A stretch of 64,000 nucleotides of DNA from Pseudoalteromonas flavipulchra NCIMB 2033 = ATCC BAA-314. GTDB taxonomy: Bacteria > Pseudomonadota > Gammaproteobacteria > Enterobacterales > Alteromonadaceae. The position numbers were made by a program, and so were the translations under genes. The notes below the pieces were generated by a model. That model was not told the DNA's origin. It did no database searches and was given only the letters and a program-made list of their open reading frames with translations. How positions within the stretch are numbered: the first letter of the stretch is position 1; every line of letters starts with the position of its first letter. This document shows positions 1 to 8,849 of this stretch, piece after piece. Location: assembly GCA_000814665.1 (NCBI GenBank), contig JWIH01000016.1:124001-188000 (forward strand), given 5' to 3'.

Positions 1-500
1 CAATCTTGTGCGCTGACGGCTTTAATCAAATTAGGAAAGGCCAAAAATAACTTACTAGTACCAAGGTTGTAAGCCATATCCAACAGCGCAATCTTAGCGG
101 GCGTCGGTAATAGCTGATAAGGAATGCTGCCAGTTTCTTGCTTGGCAAGAAAATGAATGAGGTACTGTTCAAATTCTTTGATTTGCTCTATGAGACATTT
201 TTTAGACGCTTTTGGTGGCAAGGTAAGCTCGGTATATTGTGCATACCAAGAAGCCTTGTAGCCGCTGGGTTTGCCCTTAATATTACGGTATTCATCGCGC
301 TTTTGTTGCAAGGTGGCAGACCGTTTAGAGCGCCTATCCCGCATTGGTAACTGGCAAAATTGCTCAACACTTTGCATATGAAAACCAACACCAATCGTCG
401 GATTGGCATTCACATCTAGGTACAAATGCAGTACCTCGCCCTCAAATTGCAATAGATGCTGTATTACTCGTTGATAGAATTTGTCGGTGTCGTTGAACAA
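1..500 (-). CDS. Phage-lysozyme-like (GH24-type) muramidase, 3' end outside window
   Basis: The minus-strand frame reads through the left edge of the window, so the C-terminus is missing. The visible protein contains an E-G-E then LYLDVNANPTIGVGF segment, matching the 'EG...Y.D..G..TIG.GH' active-site signature of T4-type lysozymes, and further on a LLDMAYNLG segment typical of the same fold. It would cleave peptidoglycan. There is no ATG before the motif: the frame is open only from a TTG at 500 just after an in-frame TAG, so the start is uncertain, and it overlaps the end of the next gene upstream by 37 nt. No signal peptide is visible. It may be a prophage remnant or a domesticated endolysin; family assignment is fairly good, role is inferred. 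Confidence 0.6.
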   Translation of the reverse strand, partial: MFNDTDKFYQRVIQHLLQFEGEVLHLYLDVNANPTIGVGFHMQSVEQFCQLPMRDRRSKRSATLQQKRDEYRNIKGKPSGYKASWYAQYTELTLPPKASKKCLIEQIKEFEQYLIHFLAKQETGSIPYQLLPTPAKIALLDMAYNLGTSKLFLAFPNLIKAVSAQD

Positions 501-1210
501 CTAGGTACCTCAGTGATCACTGCTTTTTCGTTCGTGGTATAGCACTGTTTTAGTATAGAACAGTAGCAGGCCTCTGCCTTAAAAACCGATTTATGGGCGT
601 CGATTTTATCCCATAATCCACGATTAAAATTGCTTTTTGGCATGGTAAAAATGTTGAAAGTGTCGCCATCTGCCAGCAAAATCTTTTGTGGCGCACTGGA
701 AACATACCAGCCAAACTTTTTTAGATAATTGATATTCGATTCTTCATTTTGAGCATCACTAAGCGCTGCTTGATAGGCGTTAAGGTTGCAACATGCATCC
801 ATAAGTTCGGTAACATCAAAATACGCTTCGCCATCCAATTCATACTTGATGTAATGAATGATTGCAGGGCCGGTCCCCGAATTGCGAATATCGACTCTAA
901 TCGTTGCTTGAGTCGACTCTAAATCAAAGTTGCTATAGCTGAATTGTAGCCATGGCCAAGTTTCAGTTTTTAGCTGCTTTTCGGCTGCGGAAACTTGCTC
1001 TTGAGCAGCCTTGGCTTGCAGGTAAGTGGCGTAAAACGATGCCGCTGAAATAAACATCGCACATAGGGCTAAAATGGTGTTCATTTTAGAGCGAGAGAGT
1101 TTAAATGTCCCTCTCGCTTGCCTTGAATTATGTGGAGATAGGTTTAACCGCTCCGTGCGTCTCTCTTCGGTCAAATCTTCAGAGTGTGAGTTATTATTAT
1201 GTTCTGACAT
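464..1210 (-). CDS. Hypothetical single-pass membrane protein
   Basis: 248 residues, no recognised family. A polar N-terminus (about 1-42, rich in S, N, E, R) is followed by one hydrophobic helix (about 44-64), a short alanine/glutamine/lysine-rich coiled coil (65-85), and a soluble domain of roughly 160 residues with five cysteines towards its end or middle. The arrangement suggests an inner-membrane anchor with an exported or cytoplasmic beta-rich domain. The start at 1210 has a GGA-type ribosome site about 7 nt upstream. It lies between mltD and the lysozyme-like gene on the same strand, overlapping the latter, so the three could be co-transcribed. Function unknown. Confidence 0.6.
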   Translation of the reverse strand: MSEHNNNSHSEDLTEERRTERLNLSPHNSRQARGTFKLSRSKMNTILALCAMFISAASFYATYLQAKAAQEQVSAAEKQLKTETWPWLQFSYSNFDLESTQATIRVDIRNSGTGPAIIHYIKYELDGEAYFDVTELMDACCNLNAYQAALSDAQNEESNINYLKKFGWYVSSAPQKILLADGDTFNIFTMPKSNFNRGLWDKIDAHKSVFKAEACYCSILKQCYTTNEKAVITEVPSCSTTPTNSINE

Positions 1211-1233
1211 ATTTATCCAACTGATATTACGCC

Positions 1234-2520
1234 CTAGGGCGACAGAAATACGAGTAACGTATCGCCAATTTTAAGCCTATCTGTCGAAAGCTGATTCCAT
1301 TGTTTTAGCTTAGCGACACTGACATTAAATTGTTTCGCAATGCGCCATAAACTATCGCCGTGTTTGATCTGATAGTCCAGTTGTTTGTCAGCCAAAATAG
1401 GCAAAATTAGCTTTTTTCCTGCACGTATACGGTCGCTCTTTAATTGATTAAAGGCTTTTAATTCGGCGACGGTTAGCGAATAGCGTCTTGCTATGGTGCT
1501 AAGAGAGTCTCCACGTCGGATAGTATAATGTTGCCATGTATCCGCGGGCATTTTGGGTAAATGAGTGAGCATAGTTTGCCACTCTGACACGCGCGCTGTG
1601 GGGACTACAATATGCTCAGGGCCGCCAAGTAATGCTGGAAAACGTGCATAGCCCGGATTTAACACCTCAACCTCTTTCCAACCCTTGAGATCAGACAAAA
1701 TAGCTTGTTGCTCGAGTTTAATAACGCTGATTAGCGAGCGATTAGGGATCTTAGGAAACTTCATCAAGTCATGCTTTAACAACTGGGATGCCGCAAGTAG
1801 CTTTGGCACGTAGTGTCTGGTTTGGCGTGGTAGCTTCAAATGGAAAAAGTCAGTTGGTTTACCAGCTTTTTTGTTACGTTCAATGGCCGCGAGCACTCTA
1901 CCTTCACCTGTGTTATAGGCGGCAATGGCATGATACCAATCACCATCAAAACGTTTGTGGAGGTATTGCAAAAAGTCCAATGCGACGCGGGTCGAGTCTA
2001 CGATATCTTGGCGGCCGTCATACCAAGCGTTGATTTTGGCACCATAATGTTTAGCGATTAGTGGTGTGAGCTGCCATAAACCCGAAGCATGCTTGTGAGA
2101 GTAGGCTTGGGTATTAAAGTCGCTTTCAATTAGCGGCATCAATGCCAGTTCTATTGGCATATCGCGCTTTTCGACTTCTTCAACTAAGTAATAAAGTAGC
2201 GGCGCTGCCCGTTCACTGATGGTATCCATATAGTTTGGATGCCTGAGATACCAATCAATCCGTTGTGTTACACGCTTATCGTCGGAATCGGCAAAGCTGA
2301 GCTGATCTTTAATACGGAGCCATAAATCATCTGTTGCGAGCGGGTCGTATGGCGTTTTAACCACCGTCTTAGCTTCGCTTTTAACCGTCTCTCTTGGCTT
2401 GTTAACAGCAGCTTGCACGGAGTTATCTGGCGTTGGTTCATCCTGTTGAGGTTGCTGTATTTGGCTACAGCCATTTAGCAGCAGGATTGCTGCAAGTAAT
2501 GGAGTGATGAGGTTTTTCAT
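1234..2520 (-). CDS. mltD: Membrane-bound lytic murein transglycosylase D
   Basis: 428 residues. It cleaves the MurNAc-GlcNAc bond of peptidoglycan with formation of 1,6-anhydro-muramic acid. The N-terminus is a lipoprotein signal with lipobox LLNGC (Cys18), placing it on the outer membrane. The SLT domain spans about 105-230; the catalytic glutamate is Glu132 in the MPLIESDF motif, followed by SGLWQLTP and AYNTGEGRV. Two LysM peptidoglycan-binding modules follow at about 330-375 and 382-426. Length and order match the MltD family. It starts a minus-strand run with the hypothetical membrane protein and the lysozyme-like gene 23 nt beyond its stop. Confidence 0.93.
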   Translation of the reverse strand: MKNLITPLLAAILLLNGCSQIQQPQQDEPTPDNSVQAAVNKPRETVKSEAKTVVKTPYDPLATDDLWLRIKDQLSFADSDDKRVTQRIDWYLRHPNYMDTISERAAPLLYYLVEEVEKRDMPIELALMPLIESDFNTQAYSHKHASGLWQLTPLIAKHYGAKINAWYDGRQDIVDSTRVALDFLQYLHKRFDGDWYHAIAAYNTGEGRVLAAIERNKKAGKPTDFFHLKLPRQTRHYVPKLLAASQLLKHDLMKFPKIPNRSLISVIKLEQQAILSDLKGWKEVEVLNPGYARFPALLGGPEHIVVPTARVSEWQTMLTHLPKMPADTWQHYTIRRGDSLSTIARRYSLTVAELKAFNQLKSDRIRAGKKLILPILADKQLDYQIKHGDSLWRIAKQFNVSVAKLKQWNQLSTDRLKIGDTLLVFLSP

Positions 2521-2750
2521 AGAGCCTTTTTTATTATCCTTTTATTATGCAGTCCAATGAGGCATCTGAACCGCATAAGATTGTATATAAATTCGGTGCA
2601 AATGCAAAAATAGGCACCTTACCTGTTGCGGCTGTGTAGTGTAGAGCGATGAAATGGATACAAAATGAACTTTAGCGTTACAGCATTTAGCATTGATTAA
2701 TGGAATTAACGCAATAGCACTCGGTTACTTAGTAATTGCGTATTGCTCAC

Positions 2751-3614
2751 TTACTCAAGGCGTAGTTGGTGCTTAAATTGTGTTTTATAGGTTCGCGAGA
2801 GTGTTAATACTTTCCCACTTTGCAATGCGATTTCACTGTCACCACTGGCGAGCGGCGTAATACTCACCACTTTAGACACATTAATAGCAAAAGAGCGATG
2901 AATACGCACGAAGCCAACGGGGTCTAAGCGCTGACATAACGTAGCAAGCGTGGAACGTAGCGGATAAATGCGGCCATTTACGTGTAGATTGACGTAATTT
3001 CCAGACGACTGTAACCACTCAACCTCTTCAACTTTAACGATAAATTCTTTACCAAGCTTACGTACCAATAAGTGATGAATAGGTTTGTGGAGTGTTTCAT
3101 CTTCATCGCTTTCTTGTTTTATCGGAGATGCTTCACCAAGCATATGGGAGACGCTAAATTGATAAGCTTTTATGAGTGCAATAAAGAATACTAAGCTCCA
3201 TGCATCTTTTTGATATTCATAGATAAGTTCAAACCAAGAAAGGTGAAAGTTGTAATCTAGTTGCAAACTAAAATAAATCGTTTCACGTAATAACACCATG
3301 ATGCCAACATGGCCAAAACAAAATAACAGTGAGGCAATAAAAAAGCTAAAAGCGACGTTAACAGGTTTATGCCACAGCCAAGGAAATGCGTTTAAATACC
3401 AAGATATGGTAGGAATTAAGGCTAAGCTGGCAGCTGCACTGGTATATTCCCACACGAAAGGCTCCCACAGCGCAAAATCGAGCTGCGCATCTCGGTTGGC
3501 ATCCATGATCAGAGTAATGGCATTCAAGGTGTTGTTAATCGTCAGAAAGAGGGCGAGTAATGCCATTGCCATCAAAGGGTGGTATTGCTGAATAAAGGTA
3601 CGTGAAAACATCAT
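2751..3614 (-). CDS. Membrane-anchored LytTR-domain transcriptional regulator
   Basis: 287 residues. The first 165 residues hold about four hydrophobic helices and form an inner-membrane sensor region; a charged linker follows, then a LytTR DNA-binding domain at about 180-285 (core VEEVEWLQSSGNYVNLHV and FVRIHRSFAINV). LytTR domains bind short direct repeats and usually control neighbouring genes. Here the divergent neighbour is an acyltransferase-3 gene, a pairing that suggests local control. No receiver domain is present, so it is not a classical response regulator. One of three membrane LytTR proteins in the window. The DNA target is not identifiable by eye. Confidence 0.85.
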   Translation of the reverse strand: MMFSRTFIQQYHPLMAMALLALFLTINNTLNAITLIMDANRDAQLDFALWEPFVWEYTSAAASLALIPTISWYLNAFPWLWHKPVNVAFSFFIASLLFCFGHVGIMVLLRETIYFSLQLDYNFHLSWFELIYEYQKDAWSLVFFIALIKAYQFSVSHMLGEASPIKQESDEDETLHKPIHHLLVRKLGKEFIVKVEEVEWLQSSGNYVNLHVNGRIYPLRSTLATLCQRLDPVGFVRIHRSFAINVSKVVSITPLASGDSEIALQSGKVLTLSRTYKTQFKHQLRLE

Positions 3615-3780
3615 GGTTTGAGTTTTTCTTTTACTCTAGCAACTGGATGCAAAGCGGTCACTTATTTTATCCCACTATTCCACGGTTTATCCCTAGCTAT
3701 TGTTATTTAAGCAAATTTCGTTTGATTGTACGCTGTATTGGCGCACTGTAGGGGTAAGTTTATTTTCAAAAAGAAATACC

Positions 3781-4983
3781 ATGGATCATTTAAATCGGCG
3801 AGTAGAGCTAGACTGGCTGCGTGTTATTGCATTTACGATACTCATCTTTTATCACACCGCCATGTTATATGTACCTAACTGGGGTTTTCACTACAAAAGT
3901 GCTTATACTTCGGTTTGGCTAGAATATCTAATGTTACTGATCTCACCATGGCGCATGTTGCTTATCTGGTTTATCTCGGGAGTTGCGCTTAGATATATTT
4001 TTGATAAACAAGGTGCATGCACAGCCATGCTCTTTCGTACTCCTTTGCTATTGCTCCCGCTATTATTTGGCATATGGCTAGTTGTGCCCGTACAACTGTA
4101 CGCAGAAATGCAGCAAAATGCTGGATTAACGCTTGGGTATGTTGATTTTTACAAACAGTTTATTGATTTTAATAGCCCTTTATTTAGTCAGTATCAAAGC
4201 GGTATTTGGCCCCATGTCGATGTCAATCACTTGTGGTATTTGCGAGAATTATGGCGTTTTACTTTGCTCCTTGCTGTGTTGCATATCGTCTTTAATTCTA
4301 AGCCTCAAGTAATGCTCCGGCATTTTATCACTTTGCGCTGGCCAACTTATCTACTAAGCGTGCTGGCATTTGCAAGCTTACTTTGGGCTCAGCTAGCATT
4401 GGAAGGTGATAGCAAAAGAGAATTTCAGGGGTTTGTTTTTCTGCTCGCAGGTTATCTGCTTGCTAAGCATAATCGGTTTTGGGCTTGGCTTGCTCGGCAA
4501 GGTAAAGTGCTACTGTGGGTTTGTGCAGTCAACGCTATGATTATTTTGCTTTTATATCATTTTTACTGGTTGCAGCAAGATACGCGCACAACCTTCATTA
4601 CTTTGGGTGGGAGTCTTGTGTTGGTGTTGCAGCGCGTGTGTGCGGTGTTGTTGATATTGGCATTAGCAACGCGTTATCTTAACCGCCCTCATCCGCTGCT
4701 TACGAGGCTCAATAAAGTGGTGTTTCCCATCTATCTCTGGCATCAAAGCGTGATTATTGCCTTGGCGCTCTGGCTGAGCCGTTATCAACTCGGTGGTGTG
4801 CCTGAGAGCCTGTTGGTGATCACAGGAACACTGCTATTTTCTGGATTGTTGTTTTGGCTGGTGCCAAAGCTGGGTTCCCTTGGGTTGATGGTGGGGTATC
4901 GCGCATCCTTGCTGACAAACAATAAAATGCTTTGGGGGGTAGGGTGTTTGTTATTGTTGCCGCTGATCCTCCGGATTATTTAA
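3781..4983 (+). CDS. Acyltransferase family 3 membrane protein
   Basis: About 400 residues with 10 or more hydrophobic segments. The N-terminal motif RVELDWLRVIAF followed by FYHTAM is the signature of acyltransferase-3 (COG1835/OpgC-like) proteins, which move acyl groups such as acetyl or succinyl onto extracytoplasmic glycans. The histidine of the FYH motif is the expected catalytic residue. The ATG at 3781 is chosen because the family consensus begins right after it; the frame extends 27 codons upstream to 3700 without family similarity. It is divergent from the LytTR gene at 2751-3614 and may be its target. Substrate unknown. Confidence 0.8.
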   Translation: MDHLNRRVELDWLRVIAFTILIFYHTAMLYVPNWGFHYKSAYTSVWLEYLMLLISPWRMLLIWFISGVALRYIFDKQGACTAMLFRTPLLLLPLLFGIWLVVPVQLYAEMQQNAGLTLGYVDFYKQFIDFNSPLFSQYQSGIWPHVDVNHLWYLRELWRFTLLLAVLHIVFNSKPQVMLRHFITLRWPTYLLSVLAFASLLWAQLALEGDSKREFQGFVFLLAGYLLAKHNRFWAWLARQGKVLLWVCAVNAMIILLLYHFYWLQQDTRTTFITLGGSLVLVLQRVCAVLLILALATRYLNRPHPLLTRLNKVVFPIYLWHQSVIIALALWLSRYQLGGVPESLLVITGTLLFSGLLFWLVPKLGSLGLMVGYRASLLTNNKMLWGVGCLLLLPLILRII

Positions 4984-5120
4984 CCTGTGTACTGCGCCAT
5001 TGTGCAATAAATACTCTACTCTTATTGCTAGGGTCAGTATGCCTCCGATGGAGGATATTTCACGGATAGCATCGCCACGAGCAAGGTGGTGAGCGAAAAT
5101 AAGAAGAGGGAATCAAGCAA

Positions 5121-8100
5121 ATGAAACCAATTTCTTCACCTCTGGCGGCAATTCAGCCACATTACGATGTACTTGTTATTGGTAGTGGTTATGGCGGTTC
5201 TATCGCTGCGTCACGCTTGGCGAGAGCCGGAAAATCAGTCTGCCTACTTGAGCGAGGGCGCGAGTTTTTAACGGGAGAATTTCCGGATACCGAGTTGGAG
5301 GCCGCTGGCGAGTTGCAGTTTAATAGCCAAACAGGGCACAAAGGCTCTCATTTGGGATTATTTGATATTCATATGCACCGTGAACAGAATGTCGTCGTCG
5401 GTTGTGGTTTAGGTGGTACCTCTCTTATCAATGCCAATGTTGCTTTGCCTCCAGTAGATGCAGTACTGAGAGATCCAGTATGGCCAAAGGCTATTAGAGA
5501 TGATGAGGATGGTTTGTTGGAAAAAGGATTCACCCTGGCTCGAGAGATGCTGAAGCCTGCCTTATACCCTGAATATTACCCAACTTTGAATAAACTGAAG
5601 GCTCACCAGCAGTCGGCAAATGCATTAGAAGCTCCCTTTAATAAAGTACCAATCAATGTATGTTTTGCGACGCCTGAAGGTGGCATTAACCATGTGGGTA
5701 TTGAGCAGCAAGCATGCAACAACTGCGGAGACTGTGTGTCTGGCTGTAATTTTAATGCCAAAAACACCACTCGAATGAACTACTTACCGGATGCTTGGAA
5801 TCATGGCGCAGAAATTTATTGTCAGGCCAGTGTGCGCTACTTGGAGAAAACCGACTCCGGTTGGCGGGTGTTTTACCAAGACATGGGAACCGGCGCAGAG
5901 TGCTTTTCTGCTGAACCGTTATTTGTCGAGGCGGATCTTGTGATCTTGGCTGCAGGCACGCTGGGCAGTAATGAAATTTTATTGCGTAGCCAAAGTCGCG
6001 GTTTGGCTATCTCTTCGCAACTTGGTCAGCATTTTACTGGTAATGGCGATATGTTGGGTTTTGGCTATAACTGCGACAGCGAAATTGATGGTGTTGGGGT
6101 TGGTAATCTAGAGCCTGAAGACAAAGCGCCTACAGGGCCTTGTATCACTAGTGCAATCGATCTTCGTGAAGCGAGCGAACGCGCGCAACAAATGATTATT
6201 GAAGAGGGAAGTTTACCCGGCGCCATGGCGGGAGTGTTACCAACTGCGCTTGCAAGTGCTGCGGGTGTAGTTGGGCTCGACACGGATCATGGTTTTTATG
6301 ACGCTTTGGAGGAGCAAGCGAGAGTATGGCAAAGCCAATGGCGAGGCGCTTATCATGGTGCGGTAAAACATACTCAGACCTACTTAGTAATGAGCCATGA
6401 CGATAGCCAAGGTGTCATAACTTTAGAGCAAGACAAGTTGAACATCCGTTGGCCAGAGTTAGGATCTCAGCCTAATTTTCATCATGCGAGTGAAAAGCTG
6501 CTTCAAGCGACAGCGGCGCTCGGTGGCACCTATGTTAAAAACCCAATTTGGTCACCGTGGTTGAATAATCGCTTGGTTACAGTTCATCCTTTAGGTGGCT
6601 GTCGGCTTGCTGAGACGGGTTCCGAAGGGGTGGTGAATCATAAAGGGCAAGTTTTTACAGGAGAGAGTGATGCCTGCTACGACTCGCTCTATGTGTCAGA
6701 TGGTGCCATCATTCCAACGTCGCTTGCGGTCAATCCGCTGCTTACGATAAGTGCATTGACGGAGCGCTGCTGTGCACTTATCGCCAAGGACCGTGATTGG
6801 CAAATTGACTATCAATTGCCATCAAGCCGCTCCCGTAGCGCTGAGCCGACTACAACAGGGTTGGCGTTTACAGAGCGCATGCAGGGCTATTTTAGCCGCG
6901 TGGTAGAGCCAAGCACTACCTCTTTACAAACCTACTTGGCTGCCTATCAGCAGGGTCAAGAAACAAACCAAACGCTGTCGTTTGTATTGACGGTCACCTC
7001 GACGGATCTAGAGGTGATGTTGACCGACCCACAACATAAAGCGCATATTTCGGGTCGCGTTGAGTGCAATCTGCTTTCTGATAAACCACTGACCGTTCGC
7101 AATGGTGAGTTTCGTTTGTTTGAGCGTCAGGCCTTTCCTCCAAATACTCGGAAGATGATCTATAAAATGAATTTAACGGCGGAGGATGGCAAGCAGTACT
7201 TCTTTAATGCCTTCAAGTTAATCAAAGACGACCCTCACTCTCTCGATCTTTGGGATGATACTACAACCTTATTTGTTGATATTCATGAAGGAGAAGATAC
7301 TCAAGGGGCCGTATGTGGTCACGGTATTATGAAAATAGCGCCGATTGATTTTGTGACGCAGCTTGCCACTATTCGTGTAAGTCATGCCGAGAGTAAAGCG
7401 GCTCGCTTAAAAGCCATCGCGCGCTTTGGGCAATTTTTTGCGGGCACTCTATATCAAAGTTACGGCAGTATTTTTTACCAAGAAAAAACGCACAGTGGTG
7501 AATTGGTGCGCAAAAAGCGGCCGCTAAGGGCTCCAACACCTGAAATATACTTGTTTGATACAGCTGATCATGTGCAGCTATCGCTGACTCGTTATCGAGG
7601 CGGTGACAAGGGCCCGGTTATGTTAGTGCATGGGCTGGGAGTTGCTTCGAGTATCTTTTCCACCGACATGATTGATACCAACTTAGTCGAGTACCTAGTC
7701 GCTAACCAATATGACGTGTGGCTATTGGATTATCGAGTCAGTATTTTGTTGCCTGCTGCCGCAAAGCAATCAAATGGCGATCAGGTAGCGAAATACGATT
7801 ACCCAGCCGCGGTGAACAAGATCCGAACCATCACGGGAGCAGATAGTATTCAGGCGGTGGTGCATTGTTATGGTGCTACGACTTTCTTTATGTCTATGCT
7901 TAGCGGCCTTTCAGGAGTTCGCAGTGTTGTTGCATCACAAATTGCGGCGGACGTGGTGGTGCCGATGGCAACGAAAATGAAGACAGGTTTACATCTCCCC
8001 TCATTTTTAGAGAGGCTGGGCGTAGACTCGCTAACGGCGCGAGTACCACAGCAGAGCAATGGGCTTGCCTCTTTGTATGATAAGGCGCTAGGCTTGTACG

Positions 8101-8546
8101 CGCTCGCTGAAGCACAGGGGCGATGCAACAATGACAGCTGTCATCGCGTGACCTTTATGTACGCCTCCTTATACCGTCATGATCAGTTAACCGATTTGCT
8201 GCATGAGCATATTGATGAACTATTTGCCGAAGCCAATATTCAAACCCTTGAGCACCTTGCTGCAATTTGTCGCGCAGGAAAACTGGTTGATGCAGATGGC
8301 AAGGACGTTTACATGCCACACATCAACCGATTAAACGTGCCGACGCTATTTATTAGCGGGGCAGATAACGAATGCTATCTACCTGAGAGCACGAAAAAAA
8401 CCTATGAACGTCTTTGTCATGCTTTTGGTGATGCTCAGTTTACGCGTAAGGTGATCCCCAATTACGCGCACATAGATTGTATCTTTGGGCGTCAGGCTGA
8501 TGTAGATGTTTTTCCACATATTCTCAATCATTTAGAGCGATATTAG
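5121..8546 (+). CDS. GMC oxidoreductase fused to a C-terminal alpha/beta hydrolase
   Basis: 1141 residues, about twice the size of a GMC enzyme. Residues 1-560 form a FAD-dependent GMC (cholesterol/choline oxidase-type) domain: Rossmann motif GSGYGG at 21-26 and GGTSLINA near 98-105. A cysteine cluster Cys199-x2-Cys202-x2-Cys205-x3-Cys209 resembles a [4Fe-4S] site seen in some GMC proteins. The region around 600-760 is a beta-rich linker. Residues about 800-1141 are an alpha/beta hydrolase: VHGLG oxyanion region, nucleophile elbow VVHCYGA with Cys916 where serine is usual, acid near SGADNECY, and His in NYAHIDC. It probably oxidises an alcohol or sterol-like lipid and hydrolyses an acyl or lactone intermediate. 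A good AAGAAGAGGGA ribosome site precedes the ATG. The stop codon is part of a MITE. Confidence 0.85.
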   Translation: MKPISSPLAAIQPHYDVLVIGSGYGGSIAASRLARAGKSVCLLERGREFLTGEFPDTELEAAGELQFNSQTGHKGSHLGLFDIHMHREQNVVVGCGLGGTSLINANVALPPVDAVLRDPVWPKAIRDDEDGLLEKGFTLAREMLKPALYPEYYPTLNKLKAHQQSANALEAPFNKVPINVCFATPEGGINHVGIEQQACNNCGDCVSGCNFNAKNTTRMNYLPDAWNHGAEIYCQASVRYLEKTDSGWRVFYQDMGTGAECFSAEPLFVEADLVILAAGTLGSNEILLRSQSRGLAISSQLGQHFTGNGDMLGFGYNCDSEIDGVGVGNLEPEDKAPTGPCITSAIDLREASERAQQMIIEEGSLPGAMAGVLPTALASAAGVVGLDTDHGFYDALEEQARVWQSQWRGAYHGAVKHTQTYLVMSHDDSQGVITLEQDKLNIRWPELGSQPNFHHASEKLLQATAALGGTYVKNPIWSPWLNNRLVTVHPLGGCRLAETGSEGVVNHKGQVFTGESDACYDSLYVSDGAIIPTSLAVNPLLTISALTERCCALIAKDRDWQIDYQLPSSRSRSAEPTTTGLAFTERMQGYFSRVVEPSTTSLQTYLAAYQQGQETNQTLSFVLTVTSTDLEVMLTDPQHKAHISGRVECNLLSDKPLTVRNGEFRLFERQAFPPNTRKMIYKMNLTAEDGKQYFFNAFKLIKDDPHSLDLWDDTTTLFVDIHEGEDTQGAVCGHGIMKIAPIDFVTQLATIRVSHAESKAARLKAIARFGQFFAGTLYQSYGSIFYQEKTHSGELVRKKRPLRAPTPEIYLFDTADHVQLSLTRYRGGDKGPVMLVHGLGVASSIFSTDMIDTNLVEYLVANQYDVWLLDYRVSILLPAAAKQSNGDQVAKYDYPAAVNKIRTITGADSIQAVVHCYGATTFFMSMLSGLSGVRSVVASQIAADVVVPMATKMKTGLHLPSFLERLGVDSLTARVPQQSNGLASLYDKALGLYALAEAQGRCNNDSCHRVTFMYASLYRHDQLTDLLHEHIDELFAEANIQTLEHLAAICRAGKLVDADGKDVYMPHINRLNVPTLFISGADNECYLPESTKKTYERLCHAFGDAQFTRKVIPNYAHIDCIFGRQADVDVFPHILNHLERY

Positions 8547-8810
8547 GGCCTGTTGACCTTTGCTGTTTGACTTTTGTTCTCCTGAGTGTGTTTTAGTCGC
8601 GACGCTCGACTTGCCGCCTAGTAATCTAGGCAAAAGTTGAGCAACAATGAACAAAGCGCACTCAGGTGAACCCAAAGGGCAGCGCTTGATTGGCATTTCT
8701 ACTGTGTTATCGCCTGACTCACATAGAATAACTATGCTACGCTGGCTCTTCCTTGTATAAATACCAATCAAACTGCTGCAAAAACAAACTTGAAAGATAA
8801 ACAGGCCCTA
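8544..8810. mobile_element. MITE, about 265 bp, TA-flanked
   Basis: The segment begins TAGGGCCTGTT and ends with its exact complement AACAGGCCCTA. If the terminal TA dinucleotides are target duplication, the element proper is 8546-8808 with GGGCCTGTT inverted ends, the pattern of IS630/Tc1-type non-autonomous elements. There is no transposase; the open frame inside on the minus strand is probably fortuitous. The left TA plus the first G of the element supply the TAG stop of the oxidoreductase gene. The family recalls short dispersed repeats in Alteromonadales genomes, but copy number was not checked. Confidence 0.75.
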
Positions 8811-8849
8811 GTCAGGACACTAAAGTCGGTAGGCACGATTAGTATCGGC

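Noticed and set aside
8532..8771. Minus-strand 79-codon frame
   Set aside because: It lies inside the MITE; probably fortuitous.
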